Positions 27,513 through 37,620 of a DNA stretch of 64,000 nucleotides are shown here, piece by piece (positions within the stretch are counted from its first letter, which is position 1; each line of letters starts with the position of its first letter). The notes beneath the pieces are model-generated. The model did not search any database. It saw only the letters and a program-made list of their open reading frames with translations, and was not told the origin of the DNA. This DNA comes from Miscanthus floridulus. Lineage: Eukaryota; Streptophyta; Magnoliopsida; Poales; Poaceae. The translations under genes and the position numbers were made by a program. The stretch is from assembly GCF_019320115.1 (NCBI RefSeq), contig NC_089595.1, positions 108,516,158-108,580,157 on the forward strand, given 5' to 3'.

Positions 27513-28359
27513 CCTCTAGTCAGAGCAAAATCGGCCAAGAAACAAAACAACAGGTAGAACATGGATCAACGCGAGAGAGAATTGTACAGACCTTGATCCA
27601 TTAGACAAGGAACCAAAAGGTTTTTGGGTTGAGATAGATAAGAGCTGGGATTAATTATTTTTGGAATTAATTAAAATAATTCTAGAAAAGTCTAGAATTG
27701 CTATTTAAGCCGCGAACCATACTCCGAAAGCTCTGAAAATTCAGAGAAAATTCTCAGAGACACTATGAAACACGAGGAACCCAAATAAAATATTTAGAGC
27801 TCATGAAAAGATATTTTGGAGCATCTAAAAATTAGATTATGCTCCTAGAAAATTGAGGAAAAAGATCAATAGGAAGCCATAAAAATTCCCGAGAAGTTTT
27901 GATAGATAGATTGATGGAAGATAAACTCAAAGGAAGGATTTGGAGCAGAAGAAGAGGATCTTGGGATACTCTATGATTAAGATCAAGAAAGCAAGGATTT
28001 AATTATAGAAAAAGACAGAGACAAGCCGAAGAAAGATAAACGACTTACTAAACGTGTTTTGAAAAATTCTACTCACTCATAACTCCAAGTCAAGCGACAA
28101 GCAGAACATCACATCATCCAAATGCCCGTCAAAATTAGAAAACTTTGAACATTCACATTTTTCTTATAACTAAATTTGCGCTAGCACAAATTGAACTTGG
28201 TAAATTTTATCCAAATATTAAAACCTTTTATTTTATTTAGTGTTTTCTCTGCACAACCCAAAACCAGAAATTTTGGGGCATGATAATTTTTGATCCTTTG
28301 ACTAAGACAAGAAATAGTATTTTAGACCTAAGATAAATTGTGCGTGTGCACGCGTGCAA

Positions 28360-28395
28360 CCCCCCCCCCCCCCCCCCCCCCCCACACACACACAC
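28360..28395 (+). repeat. Poly-C run followed by (CA)n
   Basis: 24 consecutive C at 28360-28383, then CA repeats. Exact length is prone to sequencing error. No gene is in 28285-28790. Confidence 0.95.
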
Positions 28396-28599
28396 CCTAT
28401 GAAAAGATCTGTCGTAGTGAATTTAAAAATATAAATCTTATAGTATAGTTTTTTTAAAAACAAAATTCTAGTCAAAGTTCAAAATTTACAACATGTAAAA
28501 AAGAATGTAGGTAGTATGAAACTACATCTCCCTGTCTTTTTAAAGTTACATCTCTCTTGTTACATAGCACCGAGGAGCCGAAGCTACCAGCGGAGCCCT

Positions 28600-28790
28600 A
28601 GTCACCCAATCCTGGAATTACCGTTAAAAATCTGTGGAATTGAACGTGGTAGACTGGTAGCCCAAATTTCACGAGTTCAGTTCATATAATAAACCCAAAT
28701 TTATCTCAAAGAGCACAACAGCTGTTGTCAGCAAAGAGCACAACAGCTGTTGTCAGAGTAATCATGTTCGCTTGCCAAAGGAAAACCAAT
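28600..28790 (+). repeat. Diverged direct copy of 31810-31975
   Basis: The stretch with TTCATATAATAAACCC and a later CTTGCCAAAGGAAAA matches the region around 31850-31975 at clearly diverged level. The two copies flank the 2.9-kb MULE. Within it, a 25-bp unit is tandemly duplicated (28707-28731 and 28732-28756). Confidence 0.65.
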
Positions 28791-28905
28791 GGGAGAATTC
28801 TTTATTTGGCACTGAAATAAATCACTCTTCCATACGAGGCACTGAAAAATTTGAATTTTTTTTATCTAGCACTAACTTAAAAATTCATTACATAAATGAC
28901 ACTGC
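28791..28905 (+). repeat. Left TIR of the 2.9-kb MULE
   Basis: Shared blocks with the reverse complement of the other end include AAATCACTCTTCCATA, TTTATCTAGCA and CATAAATGACACT. Identity is about three quarters by eye. Confidence 0.75.
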
Positions 28906-29102
28906 CATCTATTTTAGGCGCCCCTCCGTTAGTTGACTAGAAAGACCATGTCAGCTTTTCATTAGAAGTACCAAAATGCCTATGTTTATTTTGGTCGCGC
29001 GCAGGTGCTCGGTTTGGTGCATGGGTTCATCTCCCCTTCTCCCCCGAGTCTCCTGCTTCCTCCCGTCGCTCTTCTCTTCTGAGACACGAAACCCTAGAGA
29101 GA

Positions 29103-29311
29103 ATGAAGGCCGGAGGAGATGAGGATGGGGCAAAGGAGGCGCCAGCCGCCAGTGCCCAGGAACTCATGGGGCGGGTCCCCCAGCTCGAGGCGCCCCACAG
29201 TCAGCCAAGCTCGCCCCATGGTCGCAGATCGAGGCGTGGGTCCGGCGGGGAACACGGTGGCGGGGCGGGCTCGCCGGCTGGCGCTGGCCCCATCTCGCGG
29301 CGTGTGGTGCG

Positions 29312-29343
<32 letters not shown>

Positions 29344-29558
29344 CTCGCCCGGCGGCATTGGCGGCAGCTCACGGCGCGGCGGGGTGGCCTCGCCCGACGG
29401 TGCGGGGTGCAGGCCACGGCGGGGCGAGCTCGCCCACCGGAGCTCCTCGAGGTGGAGAGAGCGTGCCCGTACCGCAGGGAGGCCTTGTTTTCCGACCGCA
29501 ACTGCACTCTCGAACTTGCCGAGATCCGCATCTTCGGGACTGGTGGCATCTTCCGTGA
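29103..29558 (+). CDS. Unrecognised GC-rich ORF inside the 2.9-kb MULE
   Basis: An ATG follows GAAACCCTAGAGAGA, a common plant leader context, and opens a 151-codon frame. The product is Ala/Gly/Arg-rich and runs through a 31-base poly-G tract (29313-29343), so its downstream frame is not reliable. I recognise no domain. It could be the 5' end of a captured host gene, as in Pack-MULEs, since the GC-rich exon-like block stops abruptly near 29640. Whether it is expressed cannot be judged from sequence. Confidence 0.3.
29313..29343 (+). repeat. Poly-G run (31 bases)
   Basis: Uninterrupted G within the GC-rich block. Length is uncertain in any assembly and it sets the reading frame of the surrounding ORF. 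Confidence 0.95.
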
Positions 29559-29659
29559 GTTCTTCTTCTGGCCTTCTGCCATGCTTCGTAAGTTCGTATA
29601 CGCTTTGCTTCTAGGGAACACAGCCTTAGCTTTGCCATGCCACCTATAGATTTGTGGCA

Positions 29660-30940
29660 ACTGATCGAGTGGCTCAGGATTGAAATTTAATTTGGAGATT
29701 TATATCGTCACACGATTGCTTAAGTTGCTGGAATGTAGCTATACAAATTAGAAGCACAGGAGTTTCAGGAGCAGGCTAGCTAATGTCTGAGTGTGTTCAG
29801 ACTTGTTTTGGCTTGTGTTAAATTTCTTTTAGCTTTGTCCTGCTAACCTGTGTGCTGTGTGCATTCTCGAAAGCAACGGTCAGAATTCGTATTCCATTGT
29901 TTAAATGAATATATGAGTTTGCTTTCTTTCTTACCCTGCACCTCGGTTTTATCATTGCCTAAGTGTTTTAACTCAATGGCCATATACATCCATTCGTGGA
30001 TGCAGAGGCCAGAGTCCTTTATCTAAAAAAAGTGTTTCAACTCAAACAAACATGTAATTGTTTAGGAACTAATGTTGACTTACATATGCATTAACTGAGG
30101 TTCTTGTGTGTTTCATTTCAGATGAAGGGAACATACTGAAACAAGTCATGGCTTCGGGATTGGTATTTCAAGCAATTGGATCTGGTTGCCTTTTCTTCTT
30201 GCTATTTCAGGAATGGCGCAGCCAGAAAAGAGGCACTTTGACGTAAGGCCCCACTCAAAACACAAGAGTTGATCGATCCCATATCTCGTTCTTAATCGAA
30301 CTACTTCCTATAGGATCCATATAAAAATTCTGAAATACAGCTCGTGTCTTCTAGAAGCAATTGATTGGATCTTTTGTTATTATTATTATCAAAATGCCAC
30401 ACCTTTGAACATTTCTCAGACTTTGAACTACCTGAACAAATATATAATTTACTTTGTTCTCTTACATTGTGCAGGCATTCGACCCCTTTTTATCTGGAGA
30501 TTAAAATGTTGGCAACACAATTTTGAGCTCCAGTGTTCACTAAGGCATATACAGATGCATGAAGGGATCGGATTTTCTCTCAGGGGAATGAATACTTCCT
30601 CTCCACATTGTAGGACTTCAATTTGATCGTTTCAAACAAGCGCCAATGTTCATTTCACCTACTCTGATGTTTTCCCTATAGAATTTCATTCCCACTTGTC
30701 CTTGTATTGAAATATGTGTGTGAATATAAAACCCCAAATTTACCACGATTGAGCAGTACTCATAAATCATCAGTACCATATATACATCGTATAAGTAAGA
30801 TGAATGTGATAACTCGGTCGACTATTCATTCTCACTTGCAAGATCAAAACAGAATTACATCTTTGTTTTATCCTTGAAACATTTTTGAGTTCTTCCTGTT
30901 GTTGTTACATCTAAATTCAACTTCGATATATGTACATGTG
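29660..30940. other. MULE interior without recognisable gene
   Basis: AT-rich, intron-like sequence. A short coding-like patch at about 30120-30245 (ATGAAGGG... to GACGTAAGG) has an acceptor-like TTTCAG before it and a donor-like GTAAG after it, so it may be an internal exon of the same captured or accessory gene. Nothing else is supported. Confidence 0.35.
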
Positions 30941-30944
30941 CCGG

Positions 30945-31127
30945 TCAAGAAGCGGCTCCTATGCTGTCACTTGACAGCCCTGCAATGGACACCAGAAACA
31001 AGACAGCTAAGCTTGCTAGTCCTGCAAATAGCACAAGAAGCAAGAGAAGGTTGAGCTTGTGATTCTCTATGTAGATGTGCTTGTCAATGTGTAAGGCATA
31101 TGCTCTATGAACTATAATGTAGTGCAA
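30945..31127 (-). CDS. Small ORF with one membrane segment, in MULE
   Basis: Sixty codons on the minus strand. The last two thirds are a strongly hydrophobic segment (LLLLLVLFAGLASLAVLFLV) after a polar lead (IENHKLN). Such a short C-terminal membrane anchor is familiar at the ends of small zinc-finger proteins carried by grass transposons, but no zinc finger is visible upstream, so that link is speculative. It may be the last exon of a decayed gene. Confidence 0.3.
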   Translation of the reverse strand: MHYIIVHRAYALHIDKHIYIENHKLNLLLLLVLFAGLASLAVLFLVSIAGLSSDSIGAAS

Positions 31128-31559
31128 CTGATATGTGTATGATGAACCTGTTATTCTGTAGTGTGAACTTAGACCCCCTATGTATGAATCTTCATGTGTT
31201 TATGTTTATGAACCTGATAATGTATGTATATTTATGAACCTAGACATGTGAACTTAGACCCCTATTGTATGAATTTATTGAGCTAATGTGAGGTGTGCAA
31301 GGTGTTTACATTTTTTTTTGTTTTTTAAGTATGCTGACAATGTGGTCAGATTTGTGAAGCTTGTGCATCAAATTTATTAATTATTATTGCCACTCTTCAA
31401 TTATCAAAATGCTATGTTTCATTCACAAGTATATTTGTGCTTTCCTTATTTGACATTATGTTCATTTATTCTTTTCCTATCCGGCACTACATGTTGCTTG
31501 TACATAGAAGAGTATATATGTCATTTTATGTGGCACTTGACACCGTTACTGCATCAAAT

Positions 31560-31678
31560 AGACGGAAGCGTCATATACGGAAGGAATTTTCAAGTTGATG
31601 TTAGATAAAGAAGTTCAAAATTTTTAGTTCCTCATATGAAAGAGTGATTTGTTTCAATGCCAAATGAAGAATTCTCTC
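31560..31678 (-). repeat. Right TIR of the 2.9-kb MULE
   Basis: Inverted partner of 28791-28905. It contains the complement of TTGGCATTGAAACAAATCAC. Confidence 0.75.
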
Positions 31679-31744
31679 AAAACGAATTTGGCCCGTGCAT
31701 GCGTTCGGCACAAAAAAAAAAGAGGATTAATGCAAAGCCAGAAA

Positions 31745-31820
31745 AAGAAAAACCGAGCTCAACCGGGGCTCAATCATCTGTATGGGCAGGAGAGTGACGA
31801 CCCAAGTAGTCACGAGAGCG
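31745..31820 (-). mobile_element. 3' part of a SINE copy
   Basis: It matches the 3' half of the fuller copy at 31982-32166: TCACGAGAGC, GTGACGACCCAAGTAGTCAC (on +), CAATCATCTGTAT and a T-rich end after GAGCTC on the minus strand. The tRNA-like head is missing. Confidence 0.55.
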
Positions 31821-31981
31821 AATTGACCGAGGTAGTCCAAAATTCACAACTTCAATTTCATATAATAAATCCAAATTTTCCTCAGAGAAAACCGCTCCTG
31901 TGGTCAGAATTTTTTTTTAAGAATCTCCTGTGGTCAGATTAATGATGCTCTCTTTGCCGAAGAAAAATTTATTAGGACAGC

Positions 31982-32166
31982 CAAAAAAAAACGAGCTCAG
32001 CTGGGGCTCAATCATCTGTATCTGTATGGGCAGATAAGTGTGACGACCCAAGTAGTCACGAGAGCTGTATCATCATCGCTCGTTAAATTGGGGCGAGAGA
32101 GGCTGAACTCAGGATAACTCAACAAAACTGTGAGACCTAGGCGCTAGCCAACTGCGCCACCACCCC
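31982..32166 (-). mobile_element. tRNA-Met-headed SINE copy
   Basis: Minus strand 32166 to 32089 resembles plant elongator tRNA-Met: GGGGTGGTGGCGCAGTTGG, box A region, then a box B-like TTCAGCC and closing CTCTCTCGCCCCA. The anticodon position reads CAC rather than CAT and part of the T arm is missing, so it is not a working tRNA gene. A tRNA-unrelated body follows, ending in a T-run after GAGCTCG near 31990. Head, body and poly-T tail, plus a second partial copy nearby, fit a tRNA-derived SINE. Confidence 0.6.
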
Positions 32167-32397
32167 GTTGTTGTGTCTCAGAGGAACAATCCATTCATAG
32201 ATGTTGTAGGCTCCATATGCCCAATTTTCCTCGGCCAGCGGCAGCGGCGTCTTCGTGTAAAGTTTTGTTGCACTAGTGCGTGAGGCCGTGAGGGAGGTGC
32301 GCGTGACGGGGCGACGGTGTACAAATACAAGCGAATTTCAGTTGGATTTACCTGGTTCGGTTCGGTGGATAAAAGAGACTAAAACAGGCCTTTTAGT

Positions 32398-32886
32398 TCC
32401 GGTTTGGTTCACTCCTCGCTGTCTAAATCTAGTCTTATTTAGTTATTTTTATCTAAACATTATTACTAAATATGATTAAAAACTGTATTAGCCAACTAGT
32501 CATCCAAGTGTTGCTAAATGAAATAAAGCACATCTTTTAGTCAAGCTGCCTCACCTTTTAGTCACTTTGGATCAAATACCCTGACTAAAAGACACATTTT
32601 AGTCTCTTTTAGTCCACCAAACCAAATAAGGGGTGATTAAACTTTAGGAGTTGGTTTAGGTGACTAAACTTTAGGAAGTGTGAGTCAAACACAACCAGTA
32701 AGAGTGTTTGATACAAAATGACTAAAATGTGTGGCAGTCTAACTAAAAGGTGAGCTTTAGCCCTATTTAGCCACACTTGAATGATTAGTTGGCTAATACA
32801 CTTTTAGTCTCATTTAATTGTAGCGTTTGGATAAAAATGACTAAATAGGACTAGATTTAGGAGACAAAAAGTAAACCATACACCCT
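32398..32886. mobile_element. Fold-back MITE, about 490 bp
   Basis: Roughly 100-base inverted arms: CTAAATCTAGTCTTATTTAG at about 32423 against its complement near 32850, and GTATTAGCCAACTAGTCATC mirrored at about 32780. The centre has further GACTAAAA and TTTTAGTC repeats and a possible nested copy. The terminus GGGTGTATGGTTT is of the common grass MITE kind. Exact ends and TSD are not resolved. Confidence 0.65.
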
Positions 32887-32969
32887 CTTAGCCGGCGGTA
32901 ACCACGTTTCCTTCTACGCGATGCACTTGTTTATTAGGTGAACAGACGAAGGGAGATGTATAGGAATTG

Positions 32970-33069
32970 NNNNNNNNNNNNNNNNNNNNNNNNNNNNNNN
33001 NNNNNNNNNNNNNNNNNNNNNNNNNNNNNNNNNNNNNNNNNNNNNNNNNNNNNNNNNNNNNNNNNNNNN
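32970..33069. other. Assembly gap (100 N)
   Basis: Exactly 100 N, the usual placeholder for a gap of unknown size. The sequence on the two sides is unrelated in composition. Much of the Gypsy element to the right (LTR, gag, pol) could be missing here. Confidence 0.99.
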
Positions 33070-33185
33070 GGCGCCAGGGCGGGCGCTTCCGCCTGATGCT
33101 TCCGGCTGAGGGCAAAGCACTCACAAAGGTCAGCATACGACCAAGGAATGAGTGGGAGATGCTGCAAACTCCACCGACAAAACAC

Positions 33186-34784
33186 TTACCTCGAATGGGG
33201 ACATAATAGCTTCTGCACTGCGTCCCTCGTCCTATGCAATGGCGGTGGTGGCGGCGGTGGCGTGGCCCCCGTGTCCACTGGTGCCGGCCGGCCCTCGTCA
33301 GACTCCAACGCCCCCTCGACCCTCTGCGGAGGCTGTTGGGTTGCCCCCACCATCGCCCATTCCACCTCCGCCGTTGAGCCCATCGGGCTGACGGCACGCT
33401 TCCCCAACGCCCGTGTCTCGGGCATGTCGGCCTCGGCCCCGGGGCAGGCGATCGCTAGCCCCGAGGCATCCTCTCCTCCTCCTCCTGGAGACGCCAGGCC
33501 GCTCACCGAGGCCCCAGGCACAGTCCCCCTGATATCAGGGAGATGGTCCAGAGGACCTCGCCCCGCCTCGCTCTCATCATCATCACTCGAAGAATCCGTC
33601 GACGACTGTGACGGAGACGGCTCCACCGGGAGACCGCCGCGCCTCTGCTACCGGCGATGTTTCTCCAGCTCGTCGCGCTCGAGGCCCTTCCTCTTGCGCC
33701 TTGCCTCCTCGGCATCCTTCCGCTCCTTCTGTGCCTCGGCATGCGCCCTGTCTGCCGCCCGCCGCTCTACATCCTCGGGAACGGGCGGCGGAGAGGCTCG
33801 CACATCCCTTATCCCCTGTAGGAACGACAAACACGAATCGGGGGGCCACAGCGGCGCGGGACTCACCAGAGAGATGTACCCCCGCGACGGGCGCATCGGG
33901 AAAGGGGTCAGACCACTGCTCCTTAGCCGCCCCTCCATCGTCTCTCTCACCCGACGTAGAATCTCCTCGTCTGAGAGGGCGACGGCGAGCAACCGGACGC
34001 CATCGATCGGCTCATTCGGTGTCATCTCGAACAGGCGCTGCCGCCAAGCCATCAGCGGCAGCACCCTCCGGCGGTGGAAGGCTGCCGTAACCACAGCCGC
34101 CGTAAGGCTACGGCTACGCAACCTCTCCAGCACCTCTAGGAGTGGCCGTAGCTTGGGCTAATTAGCCATCGGGATGCCGTACCTCCACTTCTTCGGCTAG
34201 CTCTCCACGACTCGCCCGGTATAGGTGGGAAGTCCGCCGTCGTCATTGCGGAGGTAGAACCAGCTATTGTACCAGCGACGATTGGACGATGCGAGCTGGG
34301 CCAGGATGTAGAGGGGCTGCCGGTCTTGGCGCACTTGGAGAGTGCAGCCGCCGACCCTCATCGCCTTCTGCGTGCCCGCCGTGCCCGCCGGCTTGGTGGT
34401 GAGCCCCGCCCGAAAGAGGTGGAGCCACAGCTCCTAGTGGGGGGCGATGCCCAGGTACCCTTCGCAGATGGCAACAAAGATGGTCGCCTGCGTGATGGAG
34501 TTGGGGTTGAAGTTGTGGAGCTCTACGCCATAGTAATGCGGGAGCGCCTGCATGAACCAGTCCATCGGCAAGCTAAGACCACGCTCGTGGAAGGCCACGA
34601 AGCTCATGAAGTAGCCATCGCGTGGCCTCGGCTCCAGCTCGGCCCCCGAAGCAATCCACTCCGGTCTGTTGGGGTCGGTAACCGGGCGGAGGAGGCCGTC
34701 GTCGACAAGCGACTGCAGCGTCGCCGCAGACACGTCAGATGGACCCCAAGGATTCGCCTGGACGACAACAGCGCCGCCGGCCAT
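33186..34784 (-). pseudogene. Antisense ORF of Tat element (gypsy-type transposon protein), broken
   Basis: Runs opposite to the LTR. A likely start is the Met at 34784 (MAGGAVVV). The first part (to about 34437) has LVDDGLLRPV, RDGYFMSFVAFHERGL and PHYYGVELHNFNPNSI, the pattern of the putative gypsy-type transposon family (PF04195). A TAG follows at 34434-34436, two more stops are near 34140-34205, then an intact stretch with a Glu/Arg/Lys-rich coiled coil (ERRAADRAHAEAQKERKDAE), another TAG near 33645 and a Ser/Asp/Pro-rich tail to about 33186. The function of the family is unknown. Stops are consistent with TGG-to-TAG changes. Confidence 0.7.
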
Positions 34785-34977
34785 GGGTGCGGTAAAGAAT
34801 GCGGCTACGGTGGTAAGGCGTGCTCTTGCTATCCCTCTCTCTCTCTCTCTCGCCTTTCCTCCCCCTTCTCCCTTCTTCTCCCCGGCACTCTCTTCCTCTG
34901 TTCTTAGCAACCACTCGAGGGCAAAAAGGGGCGAACGTAGGCAGGCAAGGTAAGGAGGGGCGGGGCGAGGCTCATCA

Positions 34978-34990
34978 CGTATTTATGGGG
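34978..34990 (-). promoter_or_regulatory. Possible promoter of the antisense ORF
   Basis: The minus strand reads CCCCATAAATACGTG, a TATA-like box about 200 bases before the likely start codon. A CT-rich leader lies between them (+ strand CTCTCTCTCTCTCGCC at about 34830-34850 is its complement). This placement suggests the antisense ORF has its own promoter. Confidence 0.4.
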
Positions 34991-35268
34991 CAAGAGGGCG
35001 AAACGGACGGGCGACAAAACCGGGGAAGTTTCCCTCAAATCTAGCGCAATTAATCCAGATCCGACTAAACCGCCCACGCGTCCACCTTTTCCTTATTAAC
35101 CGCGCGCATACAGTAACGTTCCATCCGCAGACGTCGCGTCGTGTCCGACCACAGCGACGGTAGGTGCCGTTCTGTCCCCCCGAGGAACTGCCTCAAAAGG
35201 CGCACCCGCCGTTGTCAGCCGATGGGAGGGGAATGTCCCCCACCCGATTCCTTTCGGACTAAGGAACC

Positions 35269-36868
35269 GGGCACCAAGCCCGTTACGGTCCAGGGGTTCG
35301 AATGCTGGGCCCCTGAGGGTCTCGACAGCTGCCTCAGGACAAACAGAGTCAGGGATGACTATGGGCGAGCCCGTACATGGCCGAGGCCCAAGCAAGCAAT
35401 CGCTTGGGACGCCCTAAGTCGTGTCCGAGACCGACAGGGAAGTCTCTGAATGAGATCCCACCATAGGGAGGCACCGAGCCCCCGAGGCCAATCGAACAGC
35501 CTTGGGACCCACTAGAGAAGCCCTCTGGTACTTTTGGAGCGCGTCTCTGGACCGCTAGCCGACCCCTATTGAATGGGGCACGGGCCTCCACTTGGACTTA
35601 CCCGATAACAGCTCACCGAAGGTGTCACTGCTCGCACCCACCGAGGGTAGCCTGGCATACTCCACCCCTCCTTCCAAACGAAAAAGATGCGTGAGGGCCG
35701 CACAAAAAAGACGGGGAAACTCCCGATCGTCCTCTTGCTCCGCGTAGAGGCTCGGGGGCTCTTCCTGCAAACAAGCCAAGACCCAGCAACCCAAACTAGC
35801 ACTCGGGGGCTCGGCAAACGCCACAAAGGGCACTGAGCCCATTACGGTCCATGGGTTCAAAGGCTGGGCCCCCGAGGGTCTCGACAGCCGCCTCAGGACA
35901 AACAGAGTCAGGGATGACTATGGGCGAGCCCGTACATGGCCGAGGGTCAAACAAGCAATCGCTTGGGATGCCCTAAGTCGTGTCCGAGACCGGTAGGGAG
36001 GTCTCTGAATGGGATCCCACTGTAGGGAGGCACCGAGCCCTCGGGGCCAACCGAACGGCCCTGTGACCCACTAGAGAAGCCCTCTGGTACTTTTGGAGCG
36101 CGTCTCTGGACCGCTAGCCGACCCCTATCGAATGGGGCACGGGCCTCCACTTGGACTTACCCGATAACAGCTCACCGGATGTGTCACTGCTTGCGCCCAT
36201 CGAGGGTAGCCTGGCATACTCCACCCCTCCTTCCAAACGAAAAGGATGCGCAAGGGCCGCACAAAAAAGATAGGGAAACTCCCGATCGCCCTCTTGCTCC
36301 GCGTAGAGGCTCGGGGGCTCTTCCTGCAAACAAGCCGAGGCCCAGCAACCCGAACTAGCACTCGGGGGCTCGGCAAACGCCACGAAGGGCACTGAGCCCG
36401 TTACGGTCTAGGGGTTCGAAGGCTAGGCCCCCGAGGGTCTCGACAGCCGCCTCAGGACAAACAGAGTCAGGGATGACTATGGGCGAGCCCGTACATGGCC
36501 GAGGCCTAAGCAAGCAATTGCTTGGGATGCCCTAAGTCGTGTCCGAGACCGGCAGGGAGGGCTCTGAATGGGATCCCACCGTAGGGAGGCACCGAGCCCC
36601 CGGGGCCAACCGAACGGCCCTAGGACCCACTAGAGAAGCCCTCTGGTACTTTTGGAGTGCGTCTCTGGACCGCTAACCGACCCCTATCGAATGGGGCATG
36701 GGCCTCCACTTGGACTTACCCGATAACAGCTCACCGGAGGTGTCACTGCTCGCTCCCACCGAGGGTAGCCTGACATACTCCACCCCTCCATCCGAATGAA
36801 AAGGATGCGCAAGGGCCGCACAAAAAAGACAGGGAAACTCCTGATTGCTCTCTCGCTCCGAGCAGAGG
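35269..36868 (+). repeat. 559-bp tandem repeat, about 2.9 copies
   Basis: Unit starts GGGCAC..AGCCC at 35269, 35828 and 36387, giving a period of 559 at both steps. Copies differ by scattered substitutions. Each unit holds GAGGCTCGGGGGCT and CACTCGGGGGCTCGG, resembling the polypurine tract at the LTR border. It lies between the antisense ORF and the 3' LTR. Open frames here repeat with the unit and are not genes. Confidence 0.95.
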
Positions 36869-37063
36869 CCTCATTCAACATGAGAAAAGCCCCTGGAGGA
36901 ATAAAATCCACTCCTCTAGGGCCTCGGGGGCTACACCCGATGGGTGTGCTTGCGCGCACCCGTCGAAGCCTCGAGTACGAAACGCCATCCCGTCAGGAGC
37001 TGCCACGAGCTGCCACGAGCCAAGTCTCGTCAAAACCTCAGGGAGAGCGCTCACACTCTCCCC

Positions 37064-37079
37064 GAGGCTCGGGGGCTAC
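37064..37079 (+). other. Polypurine tract of the Tat element
   Basis: GAGGCTCGGGGGCTAC lies directly before the LTR start TGTCGGG. This is the plus-strand DNA primer site and it sets the orientation of the element. Confidence 0.8.
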
Positions 37080-37267
37080 TGTCGGGTACCATAAAAAGGG
37101 GTCCCCTAAGCAAGGACCGAAAAATCGCTTAGACCTTATAAAGATCGGGACTAAGAGACAACCACCGGCAAACCCCCACCTTATTCGAGGCTCGACTGGA
37201 CCGCCCAGCCCACCTCAAACAATATCCGGGCTCACCCGAAGCAGGCTCGGCCCAGAGCGAAATCGCG

Positions 37268-37620
37268 AGGCCTCGGACGAGGTACCGATTCTCCGACTCG
37301 CTCGAGGCCCCGCCCGTAAGGCCTCAGATGAGGTACCGATTCTCCGACTCGCTTGAGGCCCCGCCCGTAAGGCCTCGGACGAGGTACCGATTCTCCGCCT
37401 CGCCCGAGGCCCCGCACGTAAGGCCTCGGACGAGGTATCGATTCTTCGCCTCGCTCGAGGCACCACACGTAAGGCCTCAGACGAGGTATCGATTCTCTGA
37501 CTCGCTCGAGGCCCCGCCCGTAAGGCCTCGGACGAGGTACCGATTCTTCGACTCGTTCAAGGCCCCTCCCGTAAGGCCTCGGACGAGGTACCAATTCTCC
37601 GCCTTGCTCGAGGCCGGCTC
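37268..37620 (+). repeat. 51-bp minisatellite in LTR U3, seven copies
   Basis: The unit begins AGGCCTCGGACGAGGTACC and contains CGATTCTCCGACTCGCTCGA. Starts at 37268, 37319, 37370 and so on. As 51 is divisible by three, all frames appear as repeating peptides, which explains the repetitive open frames on both strands. Confidence 0.95.

Larger units (their letters stand above)
19801..28284 (+). mobile_element. Long LTR (TGTTACACCC type) split by a MULE
   Basis: Starts TGTTACACCCGATTTTAAG, a common grass Gypsy LTR start. It resumes after the MULE and ends at TTTTGGGGCATGATA, which looks like the usual ...GGCATGACA end with a C-to-T change in the terminal CA. Flanks are ATTTA (19796-19800) and ATTTT (28285-28289), a 4/5 TSD. 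Without the MULE it is about 4 kb. No internal domain is present, so it is best read as a solo LTR. Open frames at 22225-22878 show no known domain and are treated as LTR sequence. Confidence 0.7.
28791..31678 (+). mobile_element. 2.9-kb MULE-like element with 9-bp TSD
   Basis: GGGAGAATTC at 28791 is mirrored by GAATTCTCTC ending at 31678. The inverted similarity runs inward for roughly 110 bases at moderate identity. Flanks AAAACCAAT (28782-28790) and AAAACGAAT (31679-31687) match at eight of nine. A 9-bp TSD and long TIRs point to Mutator-like elements. No transposase is seen. The inside holds a GC-rich gene-like start, AT-rich spacers and a short minus-strand membrane ORF. The strand is arbitrary. 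Confidence 0.8.

Noticed and set aside
29094..29660. 188-codon minus-strand Pro/Arg-rich frame
   Set aside because: Arises from GC-rich sequence and the poly-G run; composition bias without motif.
32089..32166. tRNA-Met gene on the minus strand
   Set aside because: The anticodon position is changed and the T arm is incomplete, and it continues into a repeated body with a T tail; better explained as a SINE head.
35349..36959. Series of similar 80- to 100-codon minus-strand frames
   Set aside because: They repeat with the 559-bp tandem unit and have no domain.
37268..37620. Regularly spaced repeats that could suggest a CRISPR array
   Set aside because: Direct tandem 51-bp units without unique spacers, in a eukaryotic LTR; it is a minisatellite.
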